A stretch of 64,000 bases of DNA from Pseudomonadota bacterium (GTDB lineage: Bacteria > Pseudomonadota > Gammaproteobacteria > Burkholderiales > Chitinibacteraceae): assembly GCA_026399755.1 (NCBI GenBank), contig JAPLQI010000032.1:1-64000 (forward strand), read 5' to 3'. Below, piece by piece: positions 32,350-41,655 of the stretch. The notes under the pieces were generated by a model. The model saw nothing but the letters and a program-made list of their open reading frames with translations, was not told the origin of the DNA and made no database searches. Each line of letters opens with the position of its first letter. Position 1 is the first letter of the stretch. Made by a program: the position numbers and the translations under genes.

Positions 32350-33819
32350 GTGTCTGATTTAAATAAAGTAAAGCTGGGAATGAGCTGGGGGGGCGCTTCA
32401 ACGGTTGTAGTTGCAGGGTTTCAAATTGTTTTTATGGCAATTTTAGCTCGATTAATTGAACCTGCAGCCTTTGGATTGGTGGCACTTTCTGGCCTAGGCC
32501 TACGGTTTTTAAGCTATTTTGCTCAGTTGGGCATAGGCCCAGCAATTATTCAGCGTGAAAAATTGGATGATAAGGATATTGTTGCTGCTCTATATGTATC
32601 AGTTAGTGTAGCTGCATTTTTTTCTATTATCGCAATCTGCCTTGCTCCATATTTTTCAAATTACTTTGCTATGCCAAAGCTAACGCCTGTATTGCAGGTA
32701 TTAGCCTTAAACTTTGTAATTAGTGGATTTTCTGTTGTTGCTCAAAGTCTTTTACGTAGAAATATGAGATTTAAAGCGATCTCAGTTATTGATGTAATAT
32801 CTTATACTGTATCTTATGGTGTAATTGGCGTGAGTGCAGCCTATATGGGCCTTGGTGTTTGGGCCCTTGTCGCTGCTGTGTCATCTCAATTATTATTAAA
32901 TGCCTTACTATCCTATTATCTAGTTTGCCATCCAATTGTTGGGAAAATTGATATGCCGAGGTGTAAAGAATTATTTTTATACGGTGGAAAATATTCTTTA
33001 ATTGGGTTTGTTGAGTTTTTCTCATTAACTGTTGATGCTCTTATTGTCGGAAAACTACATGGTGATGTTGTAGCTGGCCAATATACACGTGGTCAAATTA
33101 TCTCTCAGCTACCGATACAAAACATTGTAAATTTATATACCAAAATTATTTTCCCTATCATGTCTCGAAAGGCAGAGGAGCAAGGAAATATTGCAAATTA
33201 TTTTGTACTGAGCATATTAGCGATAGGTTTGTACGCATTTCCTATCGGAATTTATATGCACATCTATGCCAGTGATATTATAGCGATCTTGTTAGGCAAA
33301 GGGTGGGGGCAAGCAGCTGAAGTAATGTCCTTATTTTGTTTGGTGGTTGGTTTTACATTTTTAAATCAAATATGTGGAATGACTTTAGATGTTTTGGGCG
33401 AAGTTAATATAAAATTAAAAATACAAACTTCTGCTTTTGCTCTTTTGTTGCTGTTGATGTCAATTTTATATCCAATTTTTAGCATTTCAGGGCTCATTTT
33501 TTCAATGTTAATCGTTGAATTTACTCGATTTTGTGTTTTTTCATTCTTGATGATTATTAGGCTAAAAATCAAGTGGCGTGAGTATATGAAAATTTTGATA
33601 TTCATTGCATTGGTTGTAGTCACTTCGGTAGCTCCAATATATTTATTAAAAATTTATTGTTTGGTTGAATTTTTACCCATTTTTAGATTGCTGATATCTG
33701 GGATTGTATTTGTATTTATATATGCTTGCGCAATTTTTATCTATTCAACTATTGTTAATAAAATTGAATGTATTATTGTATTTTGTCAGAGGGTTCCATT
33801 TTTAGCACGATTAGTTTAA
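32350..33819 (+). CDS. Oligosaccharide flippase (Wzx/MOP family)
   Basis: GASTVVVAGFQIVFMAILARLIEPAAFGLVALSGLGLRFLSYFAQLGIGPAIIQ; about 12-14 hydrophobic segments. Confidence 0.93.
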   Translation: MSDLNKVKLGMSWGGASTVVVAGFQIVFMAILARLIEPAAFGLVALSGLGLRFLSYFAQLGIGPAIIQREKLDDKDIVAALYVSVSVAAFFSIIAICLAPYFSNYFAMPKLTPVLQVLALNFVISGFSVVAQSLLRRNMRFKAISVIDVISYTVSYGVIGVSAAYMGLGVWALVAAVSSQLLLNALLSYYLVCHPIVGKIDMPRCKELFLYGGKYSLIGFVEFFSLTVDALIVGKLHGDVVAGQYTRGQIISQLPIQNIVNLYTKIIFPIMSRKAEEQGNIANYFVLSILAIGLYAFPIGIYMHIYASDIIAILLGKGWGQAAEVMSLFCLVVGFTFLNQICGMTLDVLGEVNIKLKIQTSAFALLLLLMSILYPIFSISGLIFSMLIVEFTRFCVFSFLMIIRLKIKWREYMKILIFIALVVVTSVAPIYLLKIYCLVEFLPIFRLLISGIVFVFIYACAIFIYSTIVNKIECIIVFCQRVPFLARLV

Positions 33820-33830
33820 AGGGGGGGGGT

Positions 33831-35033
33831 ATGCATATTGGCATAGCTGGTCCACTATCGTTTCAAGATATCGCACACCTCTTACCAATGGCAGATCCAA
33901 TGACTGCTAGTGAGATGAAAGGATCATCGTTATTGGTCTGTTTAATTGAGGAGCTTCTTAGGCGTGGTTATAAAGTTTCAGCATATACAACCGAGCCAGG
34001 GCTAGATCTTGATGGGCCCGAGTATTTACTGACTCAAAGTGCAAATTTTTTATTTTATCAGGTGCCTTTGAGGAAAAAAGGGTTTAGAACTGATCGAGGC
34101 AGATGTGGGCGAATGCTTGATCTATTTGCTTTCGAGCGCAAATGCATCCAGGCTGCAATAGAGCATAGTAAGGTGGATATAGTTCATGCACATTGGAGCT
34201 ATGAATTTGCTTGGGCGGCTCAAAATACAAAAGTACCTTTGCTAATTACATGTCACGATGCACCTTGGAAAATATTAAAGCTAATGCCTGATCTTTATCG
34301 CCTTGGGCGTTTATTAATGGCGCATTTTGTATTGGCTAGGGCAAAGTATCTGACTGCAGTCTCACCCTATGTTATTGATAATATTAAATGGATGCACAGA
34401 GCAAAAATAGAAATCATCCCCAACCCATTGCCAGATGGTTTATTTACCGATAGTAAGAATGAAAATAGTCCACTTATTATTGGAATGATTATAAATAATT
34501 GGTCTAAGCTAAAAAATGGTGCGGCTGGAATGACGGCATTACGCGAATTGAAGCAGCAATTCCCAAAAGTAAAGCTTCATCTTTATGGCCCCGGAATGGG
34601 TATCCATGAGGCGGCATGGCAATGGGCAAAGCTGCATAATTGTGTTGATGATTTTGTTTTTTTTGGCTCTCAGCCTTATGCTGTAATTAAATCCGCCATT
34701 ATAAATTTCAAAATACTATTGCATCCCTCACTAGAAGAATCATTTGGTATGACCATTGCGGAGGCAATGGCAGTAGGGGTCCCTGTTATTGCTGGGGAAA
34801 AGAGTGGAGCTGTTCCATGGGTGCTAAGTAATACGGGATTGTTAGTAGATGTGAGGCAGCCAAAATTGATGCTCAATGCACTCATACTATTATTGAATAA
34901 CCAAACGCTTTATGAGGAATGTGTTAAATCTGGGAGACGTAGGGCAAAAGAATACTTTGCCGTTAAATCGGTTGTTGAACAGTATATTACACAGTATAAA
35001 TTAATATTAAGGTGTCAATGTAGTGAAAAATAA
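33831..35033 (+). CDS. Glycosyltransferase family 4-like
   Basis: SLEESFGMTIAEAMAVGVPVIAGEKSGAVPWVL; ATG immediately after a G9 tract. Confidence 0.9.
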   Translation: MHIGIAGPLSFQDIAHLLPMADPMTASEMKGSSLLVCLIEELLRRGYKVSAYTTEPGLDLDGPEYLLTQSANFLFYQVPLRKKGFRTDRGRCGRMLDLFAFERKCIQAAIEHSKVDIVHAHWSYEFAWAAQNTKVPLLITCHDAPWKILKLMPDLYRLGRLLMAHFVLARAKYLTAVSPYVIDNIKWMHRAKIEIIPNPLPDGLFTDSKNENSPLIIGMIINNWSKLKNGAAGMTALRELKQQFPKVKLHLYGPGMGIHEAAWQWAKLHNCVDDFVFFGSQPYAVIKSAIINFKILLHPSLEESFGMTIAEAMAVGVPVIAGEKSGAVPWVLSNTGLLVDVRQPKLMLNALILLLNNQTLYEECVKSGRRRAKEYFAVKSVVEQYITQYKLILRCQCSEK

Positions 35034-36129
35034 AACGGTGAGAGTACTACATATTTTAAATGAGTTAAATCCATCAGGGGCTGAAACTATGTTGTATTCT
35101 GCGGCATCTCGATGGAGTCAGCATGGGATTGATTGTGATATTTTATCAACAGGTGCTCAGATTGGCCCCTATGCAGAAAATTTACAGAGTGTAGGATACG
35201 GTATTTTTCATATTCACAATACTAAACGCCCCAAGTTTTTTATTGAACTAAAGAAATTAATTGAATCTGGTTGTTATGATGTTATTCATCAGCATGCAGA
35301 GGGCGTTAGTTTTTGGACTATGCTTTTAGCAAAGCTTATGGGGAAAAAAGTAATTAGAACGGTGCATAATAATTTCAACTTTTCTGGTAATTTGTGCATA
35401 CGCAGAAAAATACAAAGAAAGATATTAAGTATATTGGGTGTAATGTATGTCTCTATTTCAGAGAGTGTACAAAAAAATGAATTGCTTCGTTTTGGGTTAA
35501 GAACTAAAAAGATAAATAACTGGGCATCAATAGATTATTTTTTACCTCCAAATACGGTACAAAGAAGTAATGCAAGAGAAACTTTTGGTTTTAAAGATTC
35601 AGATTTAGTCATGGTCAGTGTTGGAAATTGTAATGAAGTTAAAAATCATGAAAGTATTATCGAGGCAATTGCGAAATTAGTAAATTATTCTAGCTTGAAA
35701 TACTTACACATTGGGGATGGTTCCGCTTGTGCTCATGAGCAGCAACTTGTTGCAAGCTTGAATATTGGAGAGCAAGTTGTCTTTGCTGGGCAGCAAAATC
35801 CTTTACCCGCTTTATATGCTGCTGATTTCTTTATTATGCCCTCGAGATATGAGGGGTTTGGTATTGCTGCTTTAGAGGCATACTCAACTAATTTACCATG
35901 TATTTTGGCGGATGTAGCGGGTTTGCGTGATTTTAAATCATTATTTAAAAATACAGTTTATTGTAATGCTGAAGGAAATGATTTGGATGTGTGTATATTA
36001 AACATGATTGAAAATATTGATCTATATAGAGCACACGCTTTAGCTTATCATGATGTTGCTAAAACAAACTTTTCTATTGAGGATGGTGTAGCCTCCTATT
36101 CAATGGCATATATTGATTTGTTAATCTAA
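35023..36129 (+). CDS. Glycosyltransferase family 4
   Basis: VLHILNELNPSGAETMLYSAASRW...PSRYEGFGIAALEAYSTNLPCILADVAGL. Confidence 0.92.
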   Translation: MKNKTVRVLHILNELNPSGAETMLYSAASRWSQHGIDCDILSTGAQIGPYAENLQSVGYGIFHIHNTKRPKFFIELKKLIESGCYDVIHQHAEGVSFWTMLLAKLMGKKVIRTVHNNFNFSGNLCIRRKIQRKILSILGVMYVSISESVQKNELLRFGLRTKKINNWASIDYFLPPNTVQRSNARETFGFKDSDLVMVSVGNCNEVKNHESIIEAIAKLVNYSSLKYLHIGDGSACAHEQQLVASLNIGEQVVFAGQQNPLPALYAADFFIMPSRYEGFGIAALEAYSTNLPCILADVAGLRDFKSLFKNTVYCNAEGNDLDVCILNMIENIDLYRAHALAYHDVAKTNFSIEDGVASYSMAYIDLLI

Positions 36130-36281
36130 ATTAGATATGTCATGTCAAACTAGGCTCTAACTTAATTAAAAAGTTAGTGATATTTTTATTTTATATTTAC
36201 CTCTTTATTTAAAATGTGTGTAAGGTTGGTTTTAAATTGTGGATTATTCTTTGTAAAATTTTTTATATTGGCGTTTAATAT

Positions 36282-37580
36282 ATGTACGATATTATTAATT
36301 TTTTCACTTACTTTATTCCATTTTCTTTTGCAATTATTTCTGCTGTTTTGTTAGTATGGTACATCTATTGCTGCTCTGAAAATGTGTTATATGGTGCAGT
36401 TTTAATTGCATTTTCGTATATTTTAGAAACTGCTTTTGTTACGGCGCCAAAAATTAGTGTCGGCATGATGTTGAGTAGTAATGATTGCATGATTGCTATA
36501 CTTATTTCTTCACTCATGTTGAGAGTATTAATTTATGGGGTCAATGGAGTCAATAAGGGCGTAGTCATATGGTTGATGATGCTTGTATTGTTTGCATATA
36601 ACCTATCGATTGGCTTATTGCACTTTGGTAGCAAAGCGGGCGTCGAAGCTAGAGAGGATTTTTATTTCCTTATCGTTGGATTGTATTTTATGTCATTTTC
36701 ATTTTCAGAAAAAATGATAAAAAATATTTCCAAAATCGGACTATTTATGATTTATGCTATTGTGTTTATTAGCGTATATCGTTTTATTGGCGTTGAGCTG
36801 GGCTTTGTTTCTAAAGGTGAGGTCCATCAAATTGGTGCTAGCAACGAATTTAGGGTGGTAGGGTCTGGTCAGGCATTATTATTTTCTGCTATTGGCGGTG
36901 TTTTTTTTCACCTTTGGCTTATTCATAATAAAGCTCAACTTGCTTATTGTAGCGTTATATTTTTTCTTCTCGTCATTGTTCTTCAACATCGAAGTGTGTG
37001 GGTCGCTTCAATATTTTTATTGATCATGCTCGCATTCTTAAATACAAATGCTTTTCTAGCAAGAAGTAAAAAGATGATTCCAGCATTTGTATTTATGGCA
37101 ATTTCAGTTTTATTTATATTTGCTTATTATTCTGGGGCGACAGTATTTGATTCCCTTGGGAAATCGATTATGTCAGCAACAGATACTGAAAATGGTACGC
37201 AGGTGGATCGTTGGGAGACATGGGTGCTTTTAATGTCACGATGGGCTAATTCATCAATAGGAAATTATTTAACGGGCCTAGATTATGGCTCAGGCTGGAA
37301 TCGATATCAACGTGGTAGGTTTTTAGAATTTGCGCCGCATAATCAGTATGTTTACGTTTTATTAAGGCAAGGTGTTTTAGGGTTGTTATTGTTTATAAGT
37401 ATGATTTTTATACTTGTTGCTGGATTAAAAAGAGAAATAGCAAATTGTAATATGGCAATCATACTGATGAGCTTAATAGTTGCGTTGATGATTTACTATA
37501 TACCGTATCAGATTCATTACATTCATGCTATTTTATTTGGTGTGAGCACTAGCTATTTAGCACGAAAAAAGAGTGAATAA
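36282..37580 (+). CDS. O-antigen ligase/polymerase-like membrane protein (Wzy/WaaL)
   Basis: Many TM segments; RFLEFAPHNQYVYVLLRQGVLGLLLF resembles the Wzy_C pattern. Confidence 0.75.
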   Translation: MYDIINFFTYFIPFSFAIISAVLLVWYIYCCSENVLYGAVLIAFSYILETAFVTAPKISVGMMLSSNDCMIAILISSLMLRVLIYGVNGVNKGVVIWLMMLVLFAYNLSIGLLHFGSKAGVEAREDFYFLIVGLYFMSFSFSEKMIKNISKIGLFMIYAIVFISVYRFIGVELGFVSKGEVHQIGASNEFRVVGSGQALLFSAIGGVFFHLWLIHNKAQLAYCSVIFFLLVIVLQHRSVWVASIFLLIMLAFLNTNAFLARSKKMIPAFVFMAISVLFIFAYYSGATVFDSLGKSIMSATDTENGTQVDRWETWVLLMSRWANSSIGNYLTGLDYGSGWNRYQRGRFLEFAPHNQYVYVLLRQGVLGLLLFISMIFILVAGLKREIANCNMAIILMSLIVALMIYYIPYQIHYIHAILFGVSTSYLARKKSE

Positions 37581-37581
37581 A

Positions 37582-38877
37582 ATGAGGAAATTATTATACT
37601 TATTTCTATTGTTTATTCATGTCTCGGCTATTGCTGGGCTGGTTATTAAGCATGATAGTAATATAACTCGTTACGCATCTAGTTTTGGGATGCATTTTCA
37701 TCGTATTGGTTGTGAAAAAATTGAAGGGGGCGATGATGGGGGGAGATGGCCGACTTCATTTGTCGTTCCCATAGTTCGTTTGTGGGATTCAGGGGTTGAT
37801 TGGCGAAGAATTGAGCCTGCAGCAAACACATATGATTTTCGTTGTTTTGATCATTTCATTCGAAATGTTCAAAGACACGAATCAAAAATTATTTATACAT
37901 TTGCAAATAGCCCACAATGGGCATCGGCTCGGCCATATGAGCCTTGTGCCTATGGTTTTGGGTGTGCGGCAGAGCCATTGCATATGGGGGATTGGGAGCG
38001 CTATGTTCGTGAAGTCATTATCCGTTATCGCGGGAAAATTGATTATTACGAAGTGTGGAATGAGCCTATGTTACAAGAGATACTCACTGATAAAGGCAAG
38101 ATTGGTTTTTACTCTGGATCAGTTAAAAAATTAATAGAAATGACCAGGATTGTACGCAAGGTTATAAATGAGCAAGATCCAAATGCAAAATTACTTTCAC
38201 CTGCATTTACTAATGGAGCTGACCGGCTTGATTTATTTTTAAAAGAGGGAGGCCTACAGCTTATTGATGGTGTGGCTTATCATTTTTATGCGGGGTCGAT
38301 GTATAGTTTTTTTGAAGTGTTTTTGCCAGTTCAAGCGGTAATGAATAAGTATGGTATTTCTGATATGCCACTTTTGAATACTGAATGGGGGGTGGGACGT
38401 ACTCCGGCGGGTGTTCCTGCTAAAGATATATTAAAAGAAAGCAATGAAAGCGTGGCAGATTTTATTGCTCAGACCATGGTTTTAAATTTGGCTGCAAATT
38501 TTAAGTACTCAGTGTATTACGCATATGATGATGAAGTTTTAGGGCTTGTTGATACAATAAATAAAAGAACATTGCCCCAGTATAAAATGTTTGAATTTAT
38601 GCGAGAAATATTGAAAGACTATGCAATAGAAGCTTGTAACGTAGAAAAAAGCTCTGCTGTATTTTGTGATGGATTGATATTAAAAGAGCCCGTGCGACTT
38701 TTTTGGTCTAGTGTGCCTTTAAAGTATAAGGTGAAAATACCAGCTAAATATCATTATGCTGTACTTTCGCCTCTTTCCTCTTCTGAAGGGGGGGGAGGGG
38801 AAGTGCGAATAAGAGATGGAGATCTTATAAACTCCATGAATAAAATACAAATTTTACGATTTAAAGCGATCAAATAA
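37582..38877 (+). CDS. Secreted glycoside hydrolase (GH39/GH5-like, PslG-like)
   Basis: N-terminal signal peptide; VPIVRLWDSGVDWRRIEPAANTYDF; acid/base-like YYEVWNEPM; nucleophile-like LLNTEWGVG. Confidence 0.78.
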   Translation: MRKLLYLFLLFIHVSAIAGLVIKHDSNITRYASSFGMHFHRIGCEKIEGGDDGGRWPTSFVVPIVRLWDSGVDWRRIEPAANTYDFRCFDHFIRNVQRHESKIIYTFANSPQWASARPYEPCAYGFGCAAEPLHMGDWERYVREVIIRYRGKIDYYEVWNEPMLQEILTDKGKIGFYSGSVKKLIEMTRIVRKVINEQDPNAKLLSPAFTNGADRLDLFLKEGGLQLIDGVAYHFYAGSMYSFFEVFLPVQAVMNKYGISDMPLLNTEWGVGRTPAGVPAKDILKESNESVADFIAQTMVLNLAANFKYSVYYAYDDEVLGLVDTINKRTLPQYKMFEFMREILKDYAIEACNVEKSSAVFCDGLILKEPVRLFWSSVPLKYKVKIPAKYHYAVLSPLSSSEGGGGEVRIRDGDLINSMNKIQILRFKAIK

Positions 38878-38891
38878 CTTTATGATTATCT

Positions 38892-39740
38892 ATGTATAAA
38901 ATTACTGCGGTGCTTACTTCTTTTAATCGAAAAGATAAAACGACAAATTGCTTGCGTTTATTTGAGATTTCCTGCCTTGACGCGGGTGTGATGTACGAGG
39001 CTATTTTAGTTGATGATGGTTCGACCGATGGCACAGCTGATTATATTGCTGAATTTTTTCCGTGGGTTGATGTGATCAAGGGGAGCGGTGATTTATTTTG
39101 GTGTCGTGGTATGAATATTGCTATGAGTGCCGCATTTGATAAAAAGTCAGATTATATATTGTGGTTAAATGACGATACTGATTTATACGAAAGTGCAATT
39201 AATAAACTATTGACGTGTTTTTTCGATAAAACATATAAAGGCCAATTACCTATTGTGGTGGGAAGTACTACATCAGATGGCGTAAATATTACTTACGGTG
39301 GGCAGGTTAAGAAAAGTATTATTCAGCGTTTTACATATGAAAAAGTGTGCTCTGATTTAGAGCCTTTAGAGTGCGATGTAATGAATGGGAATGTTGTTTT
39401 AATTCCTTTTGAAGTGGCATTGAAAGTTGGAAATTTAGATCCTGCTTATGAGCATGCGATGGGAGATATTGATTACTCCTTGCGAGCAGCGGCGCTGGGG
39501 GTAAAAGTCTTTGTAGCTCCTGGTCGTGTTGGCCATTGCAGTAATAATTCAACGGATGACTCATATACGGATACTCAATATTCGTTAGCTGAGCGTTGGA
39601 AAAAAATGAAAAGCAAAAAGGGATTGCCCATTAAATCGTGGAGGCATTTTACGCATAGGCATGGTGGATTTTTTTGGGGAATATATTTTGCTTACCCATA
39701 TATAAAATTTTTTGCTAAAGCTATTTTATTAAAAAAATAA
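38892..39740 (+). CDS. Glycosyltransferase family 2
   Basis: ITAVLTSFNRKDKTTNCLRLF...ILVDDGSTDGTADYIAEF...LWLNDDTDLY. Confidence 0.93.
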   Translation: MYKITAVLTSFNRKDKTTNCLRLFEISCLDAGVMYEAILVDDGSTDGTADYIAEFFPWVDVIKGSGDLFWCRGMNIAMSAAFDKKSDYILWLNDDTDLYESAINKLLTCFFDKTYKGQLPIVVGSTTSDGVNITYGGQVKKSIIQRFTYEKVCSDLEPLECDVMNGNVVLIPFEVALKVGNLDPAYEHAMGDIDYSLRAAALGVKVFVAPGRVGHCSNNSTDDSYTDTQYSLAERWKKMKSKKGLPIKSWRHFTHRHGGFFWGIYFAYPYIKFFAKAILLKK

Positions 39741-39768
39741 TTAAGTAATAGCTTATTTAGGATAAATA

Positions 39769-40788
39769 ATGATTTTTATTACAAGTAAAAGAATATCATT
39801 TCGAGGTGAAGGGCTGGGGAATGAATTATTGCCTGTTGGAAAAGCATTAACAGCAAAGAGATTGTTGCCAAATGCATTTTTAGTTAAACACGCTTGGGGT
39901 TTAAATAGGCGAGGTTATCGAAATTTATTTAATTCTTCTGTCTTTGATTGGATTTTTCAAGCATTAATAACTTTTATTTTCCCCGTTTATGTTTTTGATA
40001 AATGTGAATTCTCGACGGGAAGCTTTTATAATGATTTAGCGCTGTGGATTGATAAAAAAAATATTAGAATTAAAAAAATTGCAGTCGTTCAACTTGAAGG
40101 TATGTGGGGGGGGTATCCTGCAATTGCTGAGGTCTTGCCTGATATTCAAGAAATGCTTTATAAATCGCATCGGGCTTCTAGCAATATTAAGGACACTATT
40201 TTTTCCTACCCAAAGGATAAAATAATTATTGGTATACATATTCGTCAAGGTGATTTTAGCCAGCCAATTCCTATTGATGAATACAAGAATAAATTTAATG
40301 TTTCCATTCCTTTAAAGTGGTATGACCATGTCTGTACATCGCTACTAACGGAGCTGGAAAAAAGCGTCCAGTTTGTTTTTTTTTGCGACGTATTTTCTGA
40401 TGAAATACATGCTTTAATAAAAAAATTTAATGGTATTACGCCATCACAAAAATATCGTGCGGATGCAAGTGATGTTTTGTTGTTGGCAAATTGTGATTTA
40501 ATTTGCTGCTCTATTTCATCTTTTTCACTTTTAGCGGTTGCTCTAGGAAAAAATCCTTATATATGGTTCGAGCATCAACTACATTGTGAAAATGGGATGT
40601 GCAGCATATGGGGGCATGAAGAAAATCACGCTTTAGAATTTGATTCATCACTCAATGTTGGCAGAGGGTTTCCTGTTAGGATCGATGGTGTTATAGATCC
40701 AATCTTATTGGAATATCTCAATATGATAAAAATGTTCAGAAATCCAAAAACAGATCTTTCACTTTATGGGGCTTTGTTGCAGAAATAA
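39769..40788 (+). CDS. Putative fucosyltransferase-like glycosyltransferase (GT11-like HIRxGD motif)
   Basis: GEGLGNELLPVGKAL at the N-terminus and IIIGIHIRQGDFSQPIP. Confidence 0.6.
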   Translation: MIFITSKRISFRGEGLGNELLPVGKALTAKRLLPNAFLVKHAWGLNRRGYRNLFNSSVFDWIFQALITFIFPVYVFDKCEFSTGSFYNDLALWIDKKNIRIKKIAVVQLEGMWGGYPAIAEVLPDIQEMLYKSHRASSNIKDTIFSYPKDKIIIGIHIRQGDFSQPIPIDEYKNKFNVSIPLKWYDHVCTSLLTELEKSVQFVFFCDVFSDEIHALIKKFNGITPSQKYRADASDVLLLANCDLICCSISSFSLLAVALGKNPYIWFEHQLHCENGMCSIWGHEENHALEFDSSLNVGRGFPVRIDGVIDPILLEYLNMIKMFRNPKTDLSLYGALLQK

Positions 40789-40904
40789 TGTATGAAATAT
40801 GTATAATATATTAGTGTAAATTCGAAGAATAGAATATGTATTAGGCGATTTTCATCGTTTTTTAATGAAGATGAGCTTACGCAATATTATTTTACAGGTG
40901 CGAT

Positions 40905-41621
40905 ATGTTATTTTTAACCTCCTGGGATGATGGTCACCCATCTGATCTTCGGCTAGCAGAGCTGTTAAATAAATATGATCTAAAAGGTACTTTCTTTGTG
41001 CCTGTTACAAATAAAGAAGGCTATGAAGTTTTAGATTCTGCTCAGTTAAAAGTACTGGATAAAAATTTTGAAATTGGCGGCCATACGCTTAGCCACAGTT
41101 ATTTACAGGGCTTGCCGCATCAAGAATTAAATAATGAAATTGTTCGTGGAAAAGAGATAATTGAAGATATCCTTGGACATTCAATCGATGGTTTTTGTTA
41201 TCCGGGAGGAGTTTTTGATAGAAAGGTGATCCAAGCTGTCAAATCAGCTGGTTTTTCTTATGCTAGAACTGTAGAGAATTTATGTTTTGATTTAGGTGAG
41301 TCTGCTTGGGAAATGCCAACTAGCTTTCAGTTTTATCCACATAGTGCCTATGTATTTGCGAAGAATTCGCTTAAATATCTGAAAATATCAAAAATTAATA
41401 TTGTCAAAATGCGTTGGAGTGAGAGTGATTTTTTACGCTTTATGGAAAAACAGCTGATATTAGCTAGTTATCAGCAGAGTGTGTTTCATATATGGGGACA
41501 TAGCTGGGAATTGGATGAGTTTCATTTATGGAATAAGCTTGAGATGTTTTTTAAATTACTTGCAAACTTTCCGATTCAAGCTATGACCTTAGCTGAAGCG
41601 AATAAACTTAATAAGTCGTGA
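40905..41621 (+). CDS. Polysaccharide deacetylase family protein (CE4/NodB-like)
   Basis: LTSWDDGHPSDLRLAELLNKYDLKGTFFVP; GGHTLSHSYL; FCYPGG. Confidence 0.93.
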   Translation: MLFLTSWDDGHPSDLRLAELLNKYDLKGTFFVPVTNKEGYEVLDSAQLKVLDKNFEIGGHTLSHSYLQGLPHQELNNEIVRGKEIIEDILGHSIDGFCYPGGVFDRKVIQAVKSAGFSYARTVENLCFDLGESAWEMPTSFQFYPHSAYVFAKNSLKYLKISKINIVKMRWSESDFLRFMEKQLILASYQQSVFHIWGHSWELDEFHLWNKLEMFFKLLANFPIQAMTLAEANKLNKS

Positions 41622-41655
41622 TTTTTTTAAAGCTAATCAAAATGATAATGAAATC

